From: Clostridia bacterium
GTDB lineage: Bacteria; Bacillota; Clostridia; Oscillospirales; Acutalibacteraceae
Length of the DNA stretch: 44,404 nt
Direction: 5' to 3'
Assembly: GCA_017409265.1 (NCBI GenBank)
Contig: JAFQSY010000068.1
Location: 1 to 44,404, forward strand
Below the pieces are notes generated by a model, which saw only the letters and a program-made list of their open reading frames with translations, was not told the origin of the DNA and searched no databases. Positions 1 through 8,277 of this stretch are shown here, piece after piece. Within the stretch, counting starts at the first letter, position 1. Each line of letters begins with the position of its first letter. A program made the translations under genes and the position numbers.

Positions 1-4
1 AAGA

Positions 5-295
5 ATGTCAGCAAACATCAGCTATGAGACAATGATGGTTTTTTCAGTTGCCAACGGCGAAGAAGCTGTTCAGCCTCTCATGGAGAAATTCAAGGCTATG
101 ATTGAAGCTAACGGCACTCTTGAGAGCGTTGATGAATGGGGTAAGCGCAAGCTCGCATATCTCATCAACGACGAAGCAGAGGGTTACTACGTTCTCTTCA
201 ATTATCAGGCAACACCTGAATTTCCCGCAGAGCTTGACCGTGTTGTAAAGATTACAGACGGCGTGCTTCGTTCACTCATTGTCAAGAAGAACTAA
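5..295 (+). CDS. rpsF: 30S ribosomal protein S6
   Basis: Component of the small ribosomal subunit that pairs with S18 on the platform of the 30S particle. The 96-residue product has the usual S6 length and the family pattern: an early YETM strand, an EANG...VDEWGKRKLAY segment and a C-terminal LRSLIVKK end. It is first in an rpsF-ssb-rpsR operon, the standard bacterial order, with only 12 bases before ssb. The ribosome binding site and promoter lie outside the window, so the start at ATG 5 rests on family length. Confidence 0.97.
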   Translation: MSANISYETMMVFSVANGEEAVQPLMEKFKAMIEANGTLESVDEWGKRKLAYLINDEAEGYYVLFNYQATPEFPAELDRVVKITDGVLRSLIVKKN

Positions 296-307
296 GGAGG
301 TCGCAAA

Positions 308-751
308 ATGTTAAATAATGCCGTAATTATGGGCAGACTTGTTGCAGACCCCGAGCTCCGCACTACCGGAAGCGGTATTTCCGTAACATCGTTCACCGTA
401 GCCGTTGACAGACGCTTCAACCGTCAGGGCGAAGACCGTCAAGCAGATTTCATTGACATCATTGCATGGAGACAGACTGCAGAATTTGTCTGCAAATATT
501 TCCGCAAGGGTTCAATGATTGCAATTCAGGGCTACATTCAGACCAGAATGTATGAGGATAAGAACGGCAACAAGAGAAAGGCTGTTGAAATCGTTGCAGA
601 CAACGTAAGCTTCTGCGGCTCAAAGAGCGAAAGCGGAACAGGCTCGTTTGCAAGAGAGGACAGCTTCGCAGCTGCTCAGCCCGCACCCTCATATTCAACT
701 GCGGACGAAGGCGATTTCAAGGAAATCCCCGAAGACGATCTCCCGTTTTAA
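308..751 (+). CDS. ssb: Single-stranded DNA-binding protein
   Basis: Binds and protects single-stranded DNA during replication, repair and recombination, and recruits partner proteins through its acidic tip. The 147-residue protein has an N-terminal OB fold (about residues 1-105, starting MLNNAVIMGRL, with DFIDIIAWRQTAEF), a short low-complexity linker, and the diagnostic C-terminal acidic tail ending EDDLPF. An AAGGAGG site at 294-300 sits correctly before ATG 308. Its place between rpsF and rpsR is conserved in Firmicutes. Confidence 0.97.
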   Translation: MLNNAVIMGRLVADPELRTTGSGISVTSFTVAVDRRFNRQGEDRQADFIDIIAWRQTAEFVCKYFRKGSMIAIQGYIQTRMYEDKNGNKRKAVEIVADNVSFCGSKSESGTGSFAREDSFAAAQPAPSYSTADEGDFKEIPEDDLPF

Positions 752-790
752 GAGATCGCAAAAACTGAAACTGAAAAGGAGGTTTAATCC

Positions 791-1036
791 ATGGCTTACG
801 ATAGAAGCGAAAGAAGACCCAACAAAAAGGGCCGCAGAAAGGTTTGCGCTTTCTGTGTAGATAAGGTTGAATGCATCGATTACAAGGATGTAAACAGACT
901 TAACAAGTTCACTTCAGACAGAGCAAAGATCCTTCCCCGCCGTGTTACCGGCACTTGCGCTAAGCATCAGCGTGAGCTGACAACCGCTATCAAGCGCGCA
1001 CGTCAGATTGCTCTTCTTCCCTACACAAGTGACTGA
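791..1036 (+). CDS. rpsR: 30S ribosomal protein S18
   Basis: Small-subunit ribosomal protein that forms a dimer with S6. The 81-residue product has an N-terminal CxxC-like pair ([16 protein letters not shown]) seen in S18 proteins that may bind zinc, then the conserved [15 protein letters not shown] and [19 protein letters not shown] blocks. A strong AAAGGAGG at about 775-782 precedes ATG 791. It is the last gene of the operon and is followed 12 bases later by an intrinsic terminator. Confidence 0.97.
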   Translation: MAYDRSERRPNKKGRRKVCAFCVDKVECIDYKDVNRLNKFTSDRAKILPRRVTGTCAKHQRELTTAIKRARQIALLPYTSD

Positions 1037-1048
1037 TTATAAAAATTG

Positions 1049-1078
1049 ACTCCGTACCTTCGGGTACGGAGTTTTTTT
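1049..1078. terminator. Bidirectional intrinsic terminator, rpsR / yqfD
   Basis: A perfect 10-bp stem (ACTCCGTACC / GGTACGGAGT) with a UUCG tetraloop is followed by seven T on the plus strand. On the minus strand the same hairpin is followed by CAATTTTT. It therefore ends the rpsF-ssb-rpsR operon and also serves the convergent yqfD, whose stop codon (1077-1079) lies in the T tract. Confidence 0.93.
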
Positions 1079-2249
1079 ATTGCGGAATTTCTTCAATCTG
1101 CATTCTTCTTTCCTCGCCTATATTTTCAAGACAAACAAACTGACCGCCGAGAGTGCAGGCAGTTTCACTTTTGGCGGCAGAAAGTTTTGACTCCTCAACC
1201 TTAAGATGTTTAAATTCCCCTGAACACCTGTCAAGAAAACGCAAAGCGGCAAGCATTTCGGTTTCCGGCTGAGAAAGAGTGATGTTTTTCTCTTCATAAA
1301 CCGTTTGCGTGCATTCGGTAATGCTCACGGGAAGAGTTACGCCGTTTATAAAAATTTCCCGTTTTTCTTTGTAAGCATTCTCGGGAATCCTGCCGAGAGG
1401 AATTTTAAAGAAAAGAAACTCTATAATATAGCTTTTCTTTTCCGATACAGCCTTCATGGCCGTGATTTTACTGTTTTGAGCAACATTGATTTGTCGGTTT
1501 GTTCTCGCAACAACATAGCCCTTTGCCTTGCAGAAGCTGACAGTCAAATCCCTGTTTTCCTCAATTCCGCTGATTAAAAGGTCACCCTTAAGAACGGGAT
1601 TTCCGATTTTCTGCTCCTGCGTACCGTTGAACGGGCGCAGAATCACTATTTGTCCGTCTCTCGCCGCAACAATATCCGTCGGGGTGTTGTCATCATCGGT
1701 ATCTGGTGAAACAACTCTTTCTCTGACCTCAATGAGCGCCGCACTACCGTTTATGTTTATGTTAAGCCACGTTATGTCGGGCAGCTTTTTCAAAGCCGAA
1801 AGCTCGACTGAATTTATATCGACTTTTTTGCCTGCAACACCTTTTTTTACTCCAAGTTCTTCAAAAACGCCTATGATTTCTTCCGATGAAACGGCAGTAT
1901 TTCCGACAACATCTATGCTCCAGATTCTCGTCGACAGAATGCAAAGCACCGCCGCGCAAAAACAGATTCCGACTAAAACTCCCGCTCTTCGGCTGTGTCT
2001 GTTAAGAAAAAACGGCAGACCGTATTTTTTCTTTATTCTCACTCTCATTCCCGATTTTTTTGCAACGGGGCGGATGCTGCGATAGCCGGCTCGGTCCGTG
2101 CAGGCAATGATAACCCCATTTCTGCATTTAAGCTCCCACAGCAGAATCCCTCTGTTTTTGCAAAGGTTTATAAATCTCTCGGGAAAACCTCCGCACGCCG
2201 TAAAGCACACATACCCGAGAACAAATCTTATCAGTTTCAGAACAAGCAT
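1077..2249 (-). CDS. yqfD: Sporulation protein YqfD
   Basis: Stage IV sporulation protein family member; in Bacillus the yqfCD genes belong to the mother-cell sigma-E regulon, but the biochemical role is unsettled. The 390-residue length matches the family. It has a hydrophobic N-terminus (LVLKLIRFVLGYV), an internal membrane segment near residues 90-110 (RAGVLVGICFCAAVLCIL) followed by WSIDVVGNTAVSSEEI, a FtsQ/POTRA-like stretch, then a soluble C-terminal domain. ATG 2249 is preceded by AGGAGA at proper spacing. It lies 9 bases downstream of yqfC in one operon and converges on rpsR. Confidence 0.9.
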   Translation of the reverse strand: MLVLKLIRFVLGYVCFTACGGFPERFINLCKNRGILLWELKCRNGVIIACTDRAGYRSIRPVAKKSGMRVRIKKKYGLPFFLNRHSRRAGVLVGICFCAAVLCILSTRIWSIDVVGNTAVSSEEIIGVFEELGVKKGVAGKKVDINSVELSALKKLPDITWLNININGSAALIEVRERVVSPDTDDDNTPTDIVAARDGQIVILRPFNGTQEQKIGNPVLKGDLLISGIEENRDLTVSFCKAKGYVVARTNRQINVAQNSKITAMKAVSEKKSYIIEFLFFKIPLGRIPENAYKEKREIFINGVTLPVSITECTQTVYEEKNITLSQPETEMLAALRFLDRCSGEFKHLKVEESKLSAAKSETACTLGGQFVCLENIGEERRMQIEEIPQ

Positions 2250-2258
2250 ATAATTCTC

Positions 2259-2555
2259 CTAATTGCAATAATCAACGCCCGTTATTGTACCTTTTATTAT
2301 CGCCTGACCGTTCTGCATTGATACTATCGTCAACCCACAGCCGCAGACTCTCACGGTCAGACGCCCCGTATTGAGCGCAATAAGATTGTCGCCGTATTCA
2401 AGCACACCTTGGCACCCCTCAATTATCGCCTCTCTGTTGCCGCTGATTTCAATATGTGCATAGCCCGAAACCGCATCCTGCGGCAAATCAAGATTGCGTG
2501 TTATTGATTCTATTATGCGTTCTCCCCTGTTATTGCTTTTCCTTCGGTTTCTCAC
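2259..2555 (-). CDS. yqfC: Sporulation protein YqfC
   Basis: Small sporulation protein of the YabP/YqfC family, the usual partner upstream of yqfD. The 98-residue product begins with a basic stretch and then carries the family pattern DLPQDAVSG..HIEISGNREAIIEGCQGVLEY, ending in a strand-rich RLTVRVCGCGLTI segment. The start is a GTG at 2555 with an AGGAGG 7 bases before it; the nearby ATG is out of frame and runs straight into a stop. A sigma-E-like promoter lies just upstream (separate entry). Confidence 0.9.
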   Translation of the reverse strand: MRNRRKSNNRGERIIESITRNLDLPQDAVSGYAHIEISGNREAIIEGCQGVLEYGDNLIALNTGRLTVRVCGCGLTIVSMQNGQAIIKGTITGVDYCN

Positions 2556-2576
2556 TCACATTCCTCCTTTTTTAGT

Positions 2577-2605
2577 ATCCTATGAATATTTGTAATTAAA
2601 AATGA
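2577..2605 (-). promoter_or_regulatory. Putative sigma-E-type promoter for yqfCD
   Basis: Read on the minus strand, TCATTTT (2605-2599) is followed after 14 bases by CATAGGAT (2584-2577). The known Bacillus sigma-E consensus is about KMATATT, 13-15 bases, CATACAAT, so the -35 has one mismatch and the -10 two. Position and known regulon membership support it. No good sigma-A promoter was seen in the same place. Confidence 0.5.
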
Positions 2606-2645
2606 CCTGCAATTCATAGAATTGGATAAAAAAGGAGTGGAGTAT

Positions 2646-3686
2646 TTGAAGAAAAAAGGATTTACCGCCGCCGTTTCGGGCATTATTTTTTTTGCTTTTT
2701 TATTTACTTTTCCAAAAGAATTTTCATCAGGCTTTACAACGGGACTTGTAAACTGCGGAAATGTCGTTATTCCGTCTCTTTTTCCGTTTCTTGTTGCATC
2801 ATCGCTTGCAGGCTCAGGAGAATTGCCGAAGGCTCTGAAAAAAGTTGCAGAGCCGATAACACATCGGCTGTTTCACCTGCCTGCCGATGCCCTGCCTGCA
2901 ATAATTCTCGGTCAGCTCGGCGGATATCTTTCGGGAGCAAAAGCCGTTGATTCACTTTATTCCTCGGGAATCATAAACCGCACGCAGGCGCAAAAACTCC
3001 TGCTTTTCTGCGTAAACTCGGGCATCGGTTTTTCCGTAAATGCCGTCGGCAACGCCCTGCTCAGCTCAAGAAAAGCAGGAAGAATCCTTTTGATTTCTCT
3101 GTGTATTTCATCAATCTTAATAGGGTTTTTAATCCGTTTCATTCCCGATAAAAGTGAAGAAACCAAGCCGTTAAATATTCACTCTGTACCGTTTTCCTCC
3201 GCAGTGGTAAACAGCGTTTCTTCAGCGGCTTCGGCAATGCTCGGCTGTTGCGGTTTTGTCTGCATTTTTTCAGGCATAAGCGCCGTAACAAGCAGTCTTA
3301 TCAAAAATCAAATCTTAAATCTTATTTTCGGATGTATTCTTGAGGTAACAAGCGGCTGTGCCTCTGCCGCATGTAAGGTTTCTCTGCCCGTTATCGCTGC
3401 CGCCTGCGCTTTCGGCGGGCTTTGCGTTCACATGCAGATTATATCCGTTTCACGGGATTTCGGAATAAATCTTCCGCTGTTTTTTCTTTTCCGCATTCTT
3501 CATTCTGCGTTTGCTTATGCTGTTTGCAGAATCATTCTTTATTTTCACCCGATTGAAGAGCAGGTTTTTATTTCGGTTTCGGAAAACATTCAGCTCTGGT
3601 CATTTTCCGCACCTGCTGCGATTTCTCTTCTGTTTCTCTGTTCTCTGCTGATATTAGACCTTGATAATAACAAAAAGATATGTTAA
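2646..3686 (+). CDS. ylbJ: YlbJ-like sporulation integral membrane protein
   Basis: Polytopic membrane protein of the YlbJ/nucleoside-recognition (Gate) family, needed for spore formation in Bacillus, substrate unproven. The roughly 346-residue product has many hydrophobic segments. Family features include SLFPFLVASSLAGSGE, an AIILGQLGGYLSGAKAVDSLY block, and CVNSGIGFSVNAVG. I place the start at TTG 2646 because AGGAGTGG at 2632-2639 lies about 6 bases before it. An in-frame TTG at 2622 has no such site. It is divergent from yqfCD, which fits a shared sporulation role. Confidence 0.83.
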   Translation: MKKKGFTAAVSGIIFFAFLFTFPKEFSSGFTTGLVNCGNVVIPSLFPFLVASSLAGSGELPKALKKVAEPITHRLFHLPADALPAIILGQLGGYLSGAKAVDSLYSSGIINRTQAQKLLLFCVNSGIGFSVNAVGNALLSSRKAGRILLISLCISSILIGFLIRFIPDKSEETKPLNIHSVPFSSAVVNSVSSAASAMLGCCGFVCIFSGISAVTSSLIKNQILNLIFGCILEVTSGCASAACKVSLPVIAAACAFGGLCVHMQIISVSRDFGINLPLFFLFRILHSAFAYAVCRIILYFHPIEEQVFISVSENIQLWSFSAPAAISLLFLCSLLILDLDNNKKIC

Positions 3687-3712
3687 TATTCTAAATGAAA
3701 GGTTGTTGAAAG

Positions 3713-3931
3713 ATGAGAAAGAAGCTTTTTGAAAAGAAGAAATATCCGTCGATGTGCGAGCATTGCGTACACGGCAGACTTTCGCCCGATGAACAGTCTG
3801 TTCTCTGCATTAAAAAAGGCATTGTTGCAACTGACGGAAAATGCAGAAAATACATATATGACCCCTTAAAGCGCAGACCGCAAAAACCGCTTATTATTGA
3901 AAAGGCTGACCCCTCTGAATTTGAACTTTGA
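3713..3931 (+). CDS. Small four-Cys conserved protein of unknown function
   Basis: The 72-residue basic protein has no recognised domain name. It carries CEHCVHG near residue 16, then C at about 33 and 44 (VLCIKKG, GKCRKY), a spacing that could make a small metal-binding knuckle. The C-terminus is proline- and lysine-rich and ends acidic. AAAGGTTG precedes ATG 3713, it follows ylbJ by 26 bases, and the sialidase-like gene starts 11 bases after it, so all three may be cotranscribed. It looks like a real gene from its ribosome binding site and tight packing. Confidence 0.7.
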   Translation: MRKKLFEKKKYPSMCEHCVHGRLSPDEQSVLCIKKGIVATDGKCRKYIYDPLKRRPQKPLIIEKADPSEFEL

Positions 3932-3942
3932 GGTAATTTATA

Positions 3943-4932
3943 ATGAAAATTTTAAAAGAATTCGTCTGTAATCCTCTTCCCACGGCAAACTGCCACGCAT
4001 CAACCGTTCTTCCTCTGCCCGACGGCAGCGTTCTTTCGGCATGGTTCGGCGGAACGAAAGAGGGCAAGACCGATGTTGATATCTGGTATGCCCGCAGAGA
4101 TGAAAACGGCTGGGAAGAACCCAAAAGAATAACCTACAACAGCCGCATTCCGCATTGGAACCCCGTTCTTTTTCTTCGAGAGAACGGCGAAGTTGTTCTC
4201 TTCTTCAAGGTTGGAAAAGAAATTCCCTCGTGGCGCACCTTTGCCTGCGTTTCAACCGACGGCGGCAGAACCTTCGGTAAGCCCTATGAGCTTGTAAGCG
4301 GTGACAGAAGCGGCGGCAGAGGGCCCGTTAAAAACAAGTGCATCCGCCTTTCCGACGGACGCATTCTCGCTCCCGCATCGAGCGAAAACCGAGGCTGGAA
4401 TTGCTTTATCGACACCTCGTTTGACGAAGGCAAAACCTGGAAAAAAGGCGCAAAAATAAAAACAGAGCGTGTCGCTCCCATTCTCAACAGTCTGAATAAA
4501 TACACTTCAAATCTCATCCCCATGATCCAGCCCACTCTTTGGGAATCCGCTCCCGGCAAGGTTCATATGCTCACGAGAACGGCTGTCGGCAAAGCATACA
4601 GAAGCGATTCCGAGGATTACGGCGAAAGCTGGTGTCAGGCATACGAAACAAGCCTTCTTAACAACAACAGCGGTCTTGACGTTGTCAAAACACCCGACGG
4701 CTGCTTATGGCTGCTTTCAAATCCCGTCGGCGAAAATTGGGGTGAACGCTCTCCGCTGACCCTTCAGAAGTCCTCCGATAACGGAAAAACATGGGAAACT
4801 GCCGTTGTGCTCGAAGAAGAAAAACTTGACAGCGAATTTTCCTACCCCGCAATCGAATACTATAATGGGGCGCTTTACATAGCATATACTTATGAAAGAC
4901 TGAATGTAGCCTTTGTTAAAATCGAGCTTTGA
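3943..4932 (+). CDS. BNR/Asp-box sialidase-family protein, cytoplasmic
   Basis: Six-bladed propeller protein of the BNR_2 sialidase-like family (exo-glycosidase fold). Residues 18-36 (HAST..PLPDGSVLSAWFGG) are the usual start of this family. Asp boxes are visible: STDGGRTFG (about 104), SFDEGKTWK (159), SEDYGESW (223) and SSDNGKTWE near the C-terminus. There is no signal peptide, so it should act in the cytosol on an imported glycan or oligosaccharide. Length (329 residues) is short, as for single-domain members. True sialic acid specificity is not shown; no sialic acid catabolic genes are in the window. AGGTAA at 3931-3936 is a weak ribosome binding site. Confidence 0.8.
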   Translation: MKILKEFVCNPLPTANCHASTVLPLPDGSVLSAWFGGTKEGKTDVDIWYARRDENGWEEPKRITYNSRIPHWNPVLFLRENGEVVLFFKVGKEIPSWRTFACVSTDGGRTFGKPYELVSGDRSGGRGPVKNKCIRLSDGRILAPASSENRGWNCFIDTSFDEGKTWKKGAKIKTERVAPILNSLNKYTSNLIPMIQPTLWESAPGKVHMLTRTAVGKAYRSDSEDYGESWCQAYETSLLNNNSGLDVVKTPDGCLWLLSNPVGENWGERSPLTLQKSSDNGKTWETAVVLEEEKLDSEFSYPAIEYYNGALYIAYTYERLNVAFVKIEL

Positions 4933-4976
4933 TTCAGCCATTAACATCAATTTAACCGTTTGTTAAAATAAACGAC

Positions 4977-5005
4977 TTGCCAAAAGCCCTTTTCGCTGAT
5001 ATAAT
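4977..5005 (+). promoter_or_regulatory. Sigma-A-type promoter for the 5049 lipoprotein
   Basis: TTGCCA (4977-4982), a 17-base spacer and a perfect TATAAT (5000-5005) lie 43 bases before the ATG of the next gene. This separates the lipoprotein from the upstream sialidase-family gene. Confidence 0.82.
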
Positions 5006-5048
5006 GGCATGGTACGGCAAAAAACAAAAAATAAAGGAGAATAATTAG

Positions 5049-5696
5049 ATGAAAAAGATTATCTGTATTTTGCTCGCACTTTCAATGATGTTTGCTTTCG
5101 CAGCATGCGGCGGTAACGGTGAAAACCCCGACGAACCGCAAACCATAACTGATGCTCCTGCTGCAGAACTCACAGGCACACTTGAAGAAATCGCAGCCAA
5201 TGTTTATTCAAACGCAACAAAAATCGAAATGATGCTCGGCGAGCCCATGGAAATTGACCTTGCAGACGTTGATGCTGCAAACTACTACCTCGGCGTTGCA
5301 TCAACAGCTTCAATTGCAAGAGCTGTTTTCTCCGAGCCCATGATCGGCTCAATCCCCTACTCAATGTGCCTTGTTACAGTAGCCGACGGTGCTGACATTG
5401 AGGCTCTCAAAAACGAAATTCTTGAAGGCGTTAATTACAGAAAGTGGATGTGCGTTGCAGCTGAAAAGGTTCTCGTTACAAACTGTGGCAGCACAATCAT
5501 GATGGTTATGGCTCAGGAAGAAATCGTTGACGATGTTTACAACGCATTCAACATCGTTGCAAACGGTACAGCAAGCACTCCCCTCACCAAGGCAGGCGAA
5601 GTTCAGGAAGAACTTCCTCTCGGCGATGAAGCTGCAGATGCAGGCGATATGCCCGCTGCAATGCCCGGCGAAGACGAAGGCATTATTCTCGGTTAA
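5049..5696 (+). CDS. Lipoprotein of unknown function (possibly DUF4358-like)
   Basis: Secreted, lipid-anchored protein of 215 residues. The N-terminus is a lipoprotein signal peptide (MKKIICILLALSMM) with lipobox AFAAC, Cys 19, followed by a Gly/Asn/Pro linker. The globular part (about residues 40-185) has a YNxA-type helix, YYLGVAS, and a conserved-looking MCLVTVADGADIEALKNEI..GVNYRKWMCV segment, reminiscent of DUF4358 lipoproteins of Clostridia. The C-terminal tail is acidic and Gly/Ala/Met-rich. AAAGGAG lies before ATG 5049. It has its own promoter and terminator, so it is monocistronic. Confidence 0.72.
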   Translation: MKKIICILLALSMMFAFAACGGNGENPDEPQTITDAPAAELTGTLEEIAANVYSNATKIEMMLGEPMEIDLADVDAANYYLGVASTASIARAVFSEPMIGSIPYSMCLVTVADGADIEALKNEILEGVNYRKWMCVAAEKVLVTNCGSTIMMVMAQEEIVDDVYNAFNIVANGTASTPLTKAGEVQEELPLGDEAADAGDMPAAMPGEDEGIILG

Positions 5697-5709
5697 TTAA
5701 AAATTTTTT

Positions 5710-5740
5710 CAGGGCGGGACTTGCTCCCGCCTGATTTTTT
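5710..5740 (+). terminator. Intrinsic terminator after the 5049 lipoprotein gene
   Basis: A G+C-rich stem (CAGGGCGGGA / TCCCGCCTG, one bulge) followed by ATTTTTT. It lies 13 bases after the stop codon and directly before the ribosome binding site of the MBOAT gene. Confidence 0.88.
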
Positions 5741-5755
5741 GAAAGGGGGCCGCCG

Positions 5756-7153
5756 ATGCTTTTCTCAAGTTTAACATTCTTGTTTGTTTTCCTGCCTGTT
5801 GTTATGGCGGGATATTATCTGCTGCCGATGAAGGCAAAAAACATCTGGCTTTTGGCGGCGAGCCTTTTCTTCTACTTTTACGGTGAACCGAAATATCTTG
5901 TGCTCATGCTTGCGGTTATAACCGTCAGCTACATTTTCGGTATTCTTACCGAAAAAACGCAGGGAACCGTGCGCAAAATCATGCTTGCTGTTTCAGTTTT
6001 ATTAAGCCTTTCAGCGCTGATTTGTTTTAAATACACAGACTTTTTTATTTCCGTAACAAATTCAATTTTCGGCTCGGATATCGATTTGCTCGGAATTGCC
6101 CTGCCAATTGGCATAAGCTTCTTCACCTTCCAGTCAATCAGCTATAACATTGACGTTTACAGAGGTGACGTGCCTGCACAGAAAAATCCGATTAACCTCG
6201 CACTCTATGTTTCTCTCTTTCCGCAGCTTGTCGCAGGTCCGATAGTCCGTTATCCCGACGTTGAGCGTGAGCTTCGCACAAGAAAGCACACGCTTGACGG
6301 CTTTGTATACGGCGTAAGAAGATTTGCAGTAGGCCTCGGCAAAAAAATCATGCTTGCAAACTCATTCGGCAGCTTCTGCGAGATTTTCAGAGAATCCGAT
6401 GAAAAATCAACCCTGTTCTTCTGGGGATATGCGGTTGCATATTCGCTTCAGGTTTATTTTGATTTCTCGGGTTACAGCGACATGGCAATCGGTCTGGGCA
6501 GCATGTTCGGCTTCAAATTTCCCGAAAATTTCCGCCATCCGTACATTTCAAAATCTGTCACGGAATTTTGGAGAAGATGGCACATTTCGCTCGGCAGCTG
6601 GTTCAGGGATTATGTTTATATCCCCATGGGCGGCAACAGAGTCAAAACGCCGAGATTTTTCTTTAATATTCTAACCGTATGGTTCTTAACAGGCTTTTGG
6701 CACGGCGCAGACTGGACCTTTATCATCTGGGGTCTTTATTTTGCGGCTCTGCTCCTGATTGAAAAGAGCATTCCGAAAAAAATCAAGGACAAGGCTCCTA
6801 CCGTTATCAGCCATATTTATCTTATCTTTGCCGTTCTTATCGGCTTTGTTATCTTCAACGCAAACGGTGTAGGCGGAATCGCATTTGACCTCAAGGGAAT
6901 GTTCACCGCCGCTTATCCCGCATGTACCCAAACAACTCTTTACTATCTCAAGAGCTATGCGGTTCTTTTTGTTATCGGTATAATCGGAGCAACCCCCGCA
7001 GTCAAAATTGCCGCCGAAAAAATCAACAACGGCAAAATCGGCTCAAAAATCTGCTCCGTTGCAGAGCCCGTTATCATTCTTACGCTGCTTGTTGCTGTCA
7101 CCGCATATCTCATCAACGGCTCATACAATCCGTTTCTCTATTTCAGATTTTAA
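5756..7153 (+). CDS. MBOAT family O-acyltransferase (AlgI/DltB-like)
   Basis: Integral membrane acyltransferase expected to pass acetyl or acyl groups across the membrane to an exported polysaccharide or wall polymer. The 465-residue protein has many membrane segments and the AlgI-type landmarks LPIGISFFTFQSISY, FPQLVAGPIVRY, FDFSGYSDMAIGLG, VTEFWRRWHISLGSWFRDYVYIPMGG and FLTGFWHGADW, with the likely catalytic His at about residue 316. AAAGGGGG precedes ATG 5756. The next gene, 14 bases downstream, is a DHHW protein, the usual partner in Gram-positive acylation loci. The acceptor polymer is unknown; no glycan synthesis genes are adjacent. Confidence 0.93.
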   Translation: MLFSSLTFLFVFLPVVMAGYYLLPMKAKNIWLLAASLFFYFYGEPKYLVLMLAVITVSYIFGILTEKTQGTVRKIMLAVSVLLSLSALICFKYTDFFISVTNSIFGSDIDLLGIALPIGISFFTFQSISYNIDVYRGDVPAQKNPINLALYVSLFPQLVAGPIVRYPDVERELRTRKHTLDGFVYGVRRFAVGLGKKIMLANSFGSFCEIFRESDEKSTLFFWGYAVAYSLQVYFDFSGYSDMAIGLGSMFGFKFPENFRHPYISKSVTEFWRRWHISLGSWFRDYVYIPMGGNRVKTPRFFFNILTVWFLTGFWHGADWTFIIWGLYFAALLLIEKSIPKKIKDKAPTVISHIYLIFAVLIGFVIFNANGVGGIAFDLKGMFTAAYPACTQTTLYYLKSYAVLFVIGIIGATPAVKIAAEKINNGKIGSKICSVAEPVIILTLLVAVTAYLINGSYNPFLYFRF

Positions 7154-7167
7154 AAAGGAGGTTTCCC

Positions 7168-8274
7168 ATGGGTAAAAAGATGCGCAACATTGCGTGCACA
7201 GTCTGCTTTGCGGCATTTATTATTGCCCTCGGAGCAGCCTGCTTTTTGAGAGAGCCCGTACAGATTCTTGTTTCGGAAAGGCGCAAGGCAACACAGATGC
7301 CCGAATTTTCCGTTGAAGCTGTTATGGACAAAAGTCTTTTTGACGATTTTGAAAAATATCTCACAGACCAATTTCCGCTGCGTGACGGCTTCCGTTCAAT
7401 CAATGCGGCAATCCGCATGAAGCTTTTCCGCCAAACGGATAACGGCGGAGTTTATCTTGCCGAAGGTCATATTTCCGAGTTTCAGTCAACACTCAACGAA
7501 AACTCGGTCAAAGCAACTGCCGATAAGCTCAATTCAATTTATGAAAAATATATCAGCGGCAAAAACGCCAAGGTTTACTGCTCGGTTGTTCCCGATAAGA
7601 ACTATTATCTTGCCGAAAAAAACGGCTATCCGTCGCTTGATTACGATAAAATGCTTGAGATTTTCACCTCAGAAATCAAGAACATGGAATATATTGACAT
7701 CTTCGATTGTCTGACCATTGATGACTATTATAAGACCGACTCCCATTGGAAGCAGGAAGAAATAAGTGCAGTTGTCGACCGATTAAGCGAGAAAATGGGA
7801 TTCAAAACCAGACCTTTCAGCGATTATAAAAATCAGAAGCTCTCCGATTTCGAAGGCGTTTACGCTCCGAGGCTTGCACTCGGCAGCACAAAAGACGAAA
7901 TAATCGCTCTTTCATCGCCAGTTACGGATTCCGCAAAGGTCTTTAACCTTGAAACGAACAAAACGACGCAGGGTGTTTATGATATGTCAAAGCTCGACGG
8001 CTATGATAAATATGAGGTGTTTCTTTCGGGCGCCGCCGCATTCCTGACAGTCGAAAATCCGCTTGCACAGGAAAAAAGAGAGCTTGTTATCTTCCGCGAT
8101 TCTTTCGGCTCATCGCTTGTACCGCTCATGCTTGAGGGCTACAGCAAAATCACCGTTGTTGACATCAGATATATCTCTCCGCAGATTCTCGGCGAATACG
8201 TCGATTTCACAGACTGCGACGTTCTTTTTATCTACAACACGCTTATTCTTAATCAGAGCAATATACTCAAATAA
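7168..8274 (+). CDS. DHHW family protein, exported partner of the MBOAT enzyme
   Basis: Membrane-anchored extracytoplasmic protein related to AlgX/AlgJ SGNH-like proteins, probably completing acyl transfer to the polymer. The 368-residue protein has an N-terminal membrane segment (about residues 6-25), an FDDFEKYLTDQFPLRDGF motif, the signature KTDSHW (Ser 192-His 193-Trp 194) and a C-terminal FRDSFGSSLVPLM block typical of this fold. The true start is ATG 7168 with AAAGGAGG at 7154-7161; the frame stays open upstream but that part overlaps the MBOAT gene. The two genes form one operon ended by the hairpin at 8278. Confidence 0.88.
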   Translation: MGKKMRNIACTVCFAAFIIALGAACFLREPVQILVSERRKATQMPEFSVEAVMDKSLFDDFEKYLTDQFPLRDGFRSINAAIRMKLFRQTDNGGVYLAEGHISEFQSTLNENSVKATADKLNSIYEKYISGKNAKVYCSVVPDKNYYLAEKNGYPSLDYDKMLEIFTSEIKNMEYIDIFDCLTIDDYYKTDSHWKQEEISAVVDRLSEKMGFKTRPFSDYKNQKLSDFEGVYAPRLALGSTKDEIIALSSPVTDSAKVFNLETNKTTQGVYDMSKLDGYDKYEVFLSGAAAFLTVENPLAQEKRELVIFRDSFGSSLVPLMLEGYSKITVVDIRYISPQILGEYVDFTDCDVLFIYNTLILNQSNILK

Positions 8275-8277
8275 AAA

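Noticed and set aside
6922-7167. Upstream extension of the DHHW gene frame
   Set aside because: It overlaps the MBOAT coding region in another frame, and the strong AAAGGAGG site fixes the start at 7168.
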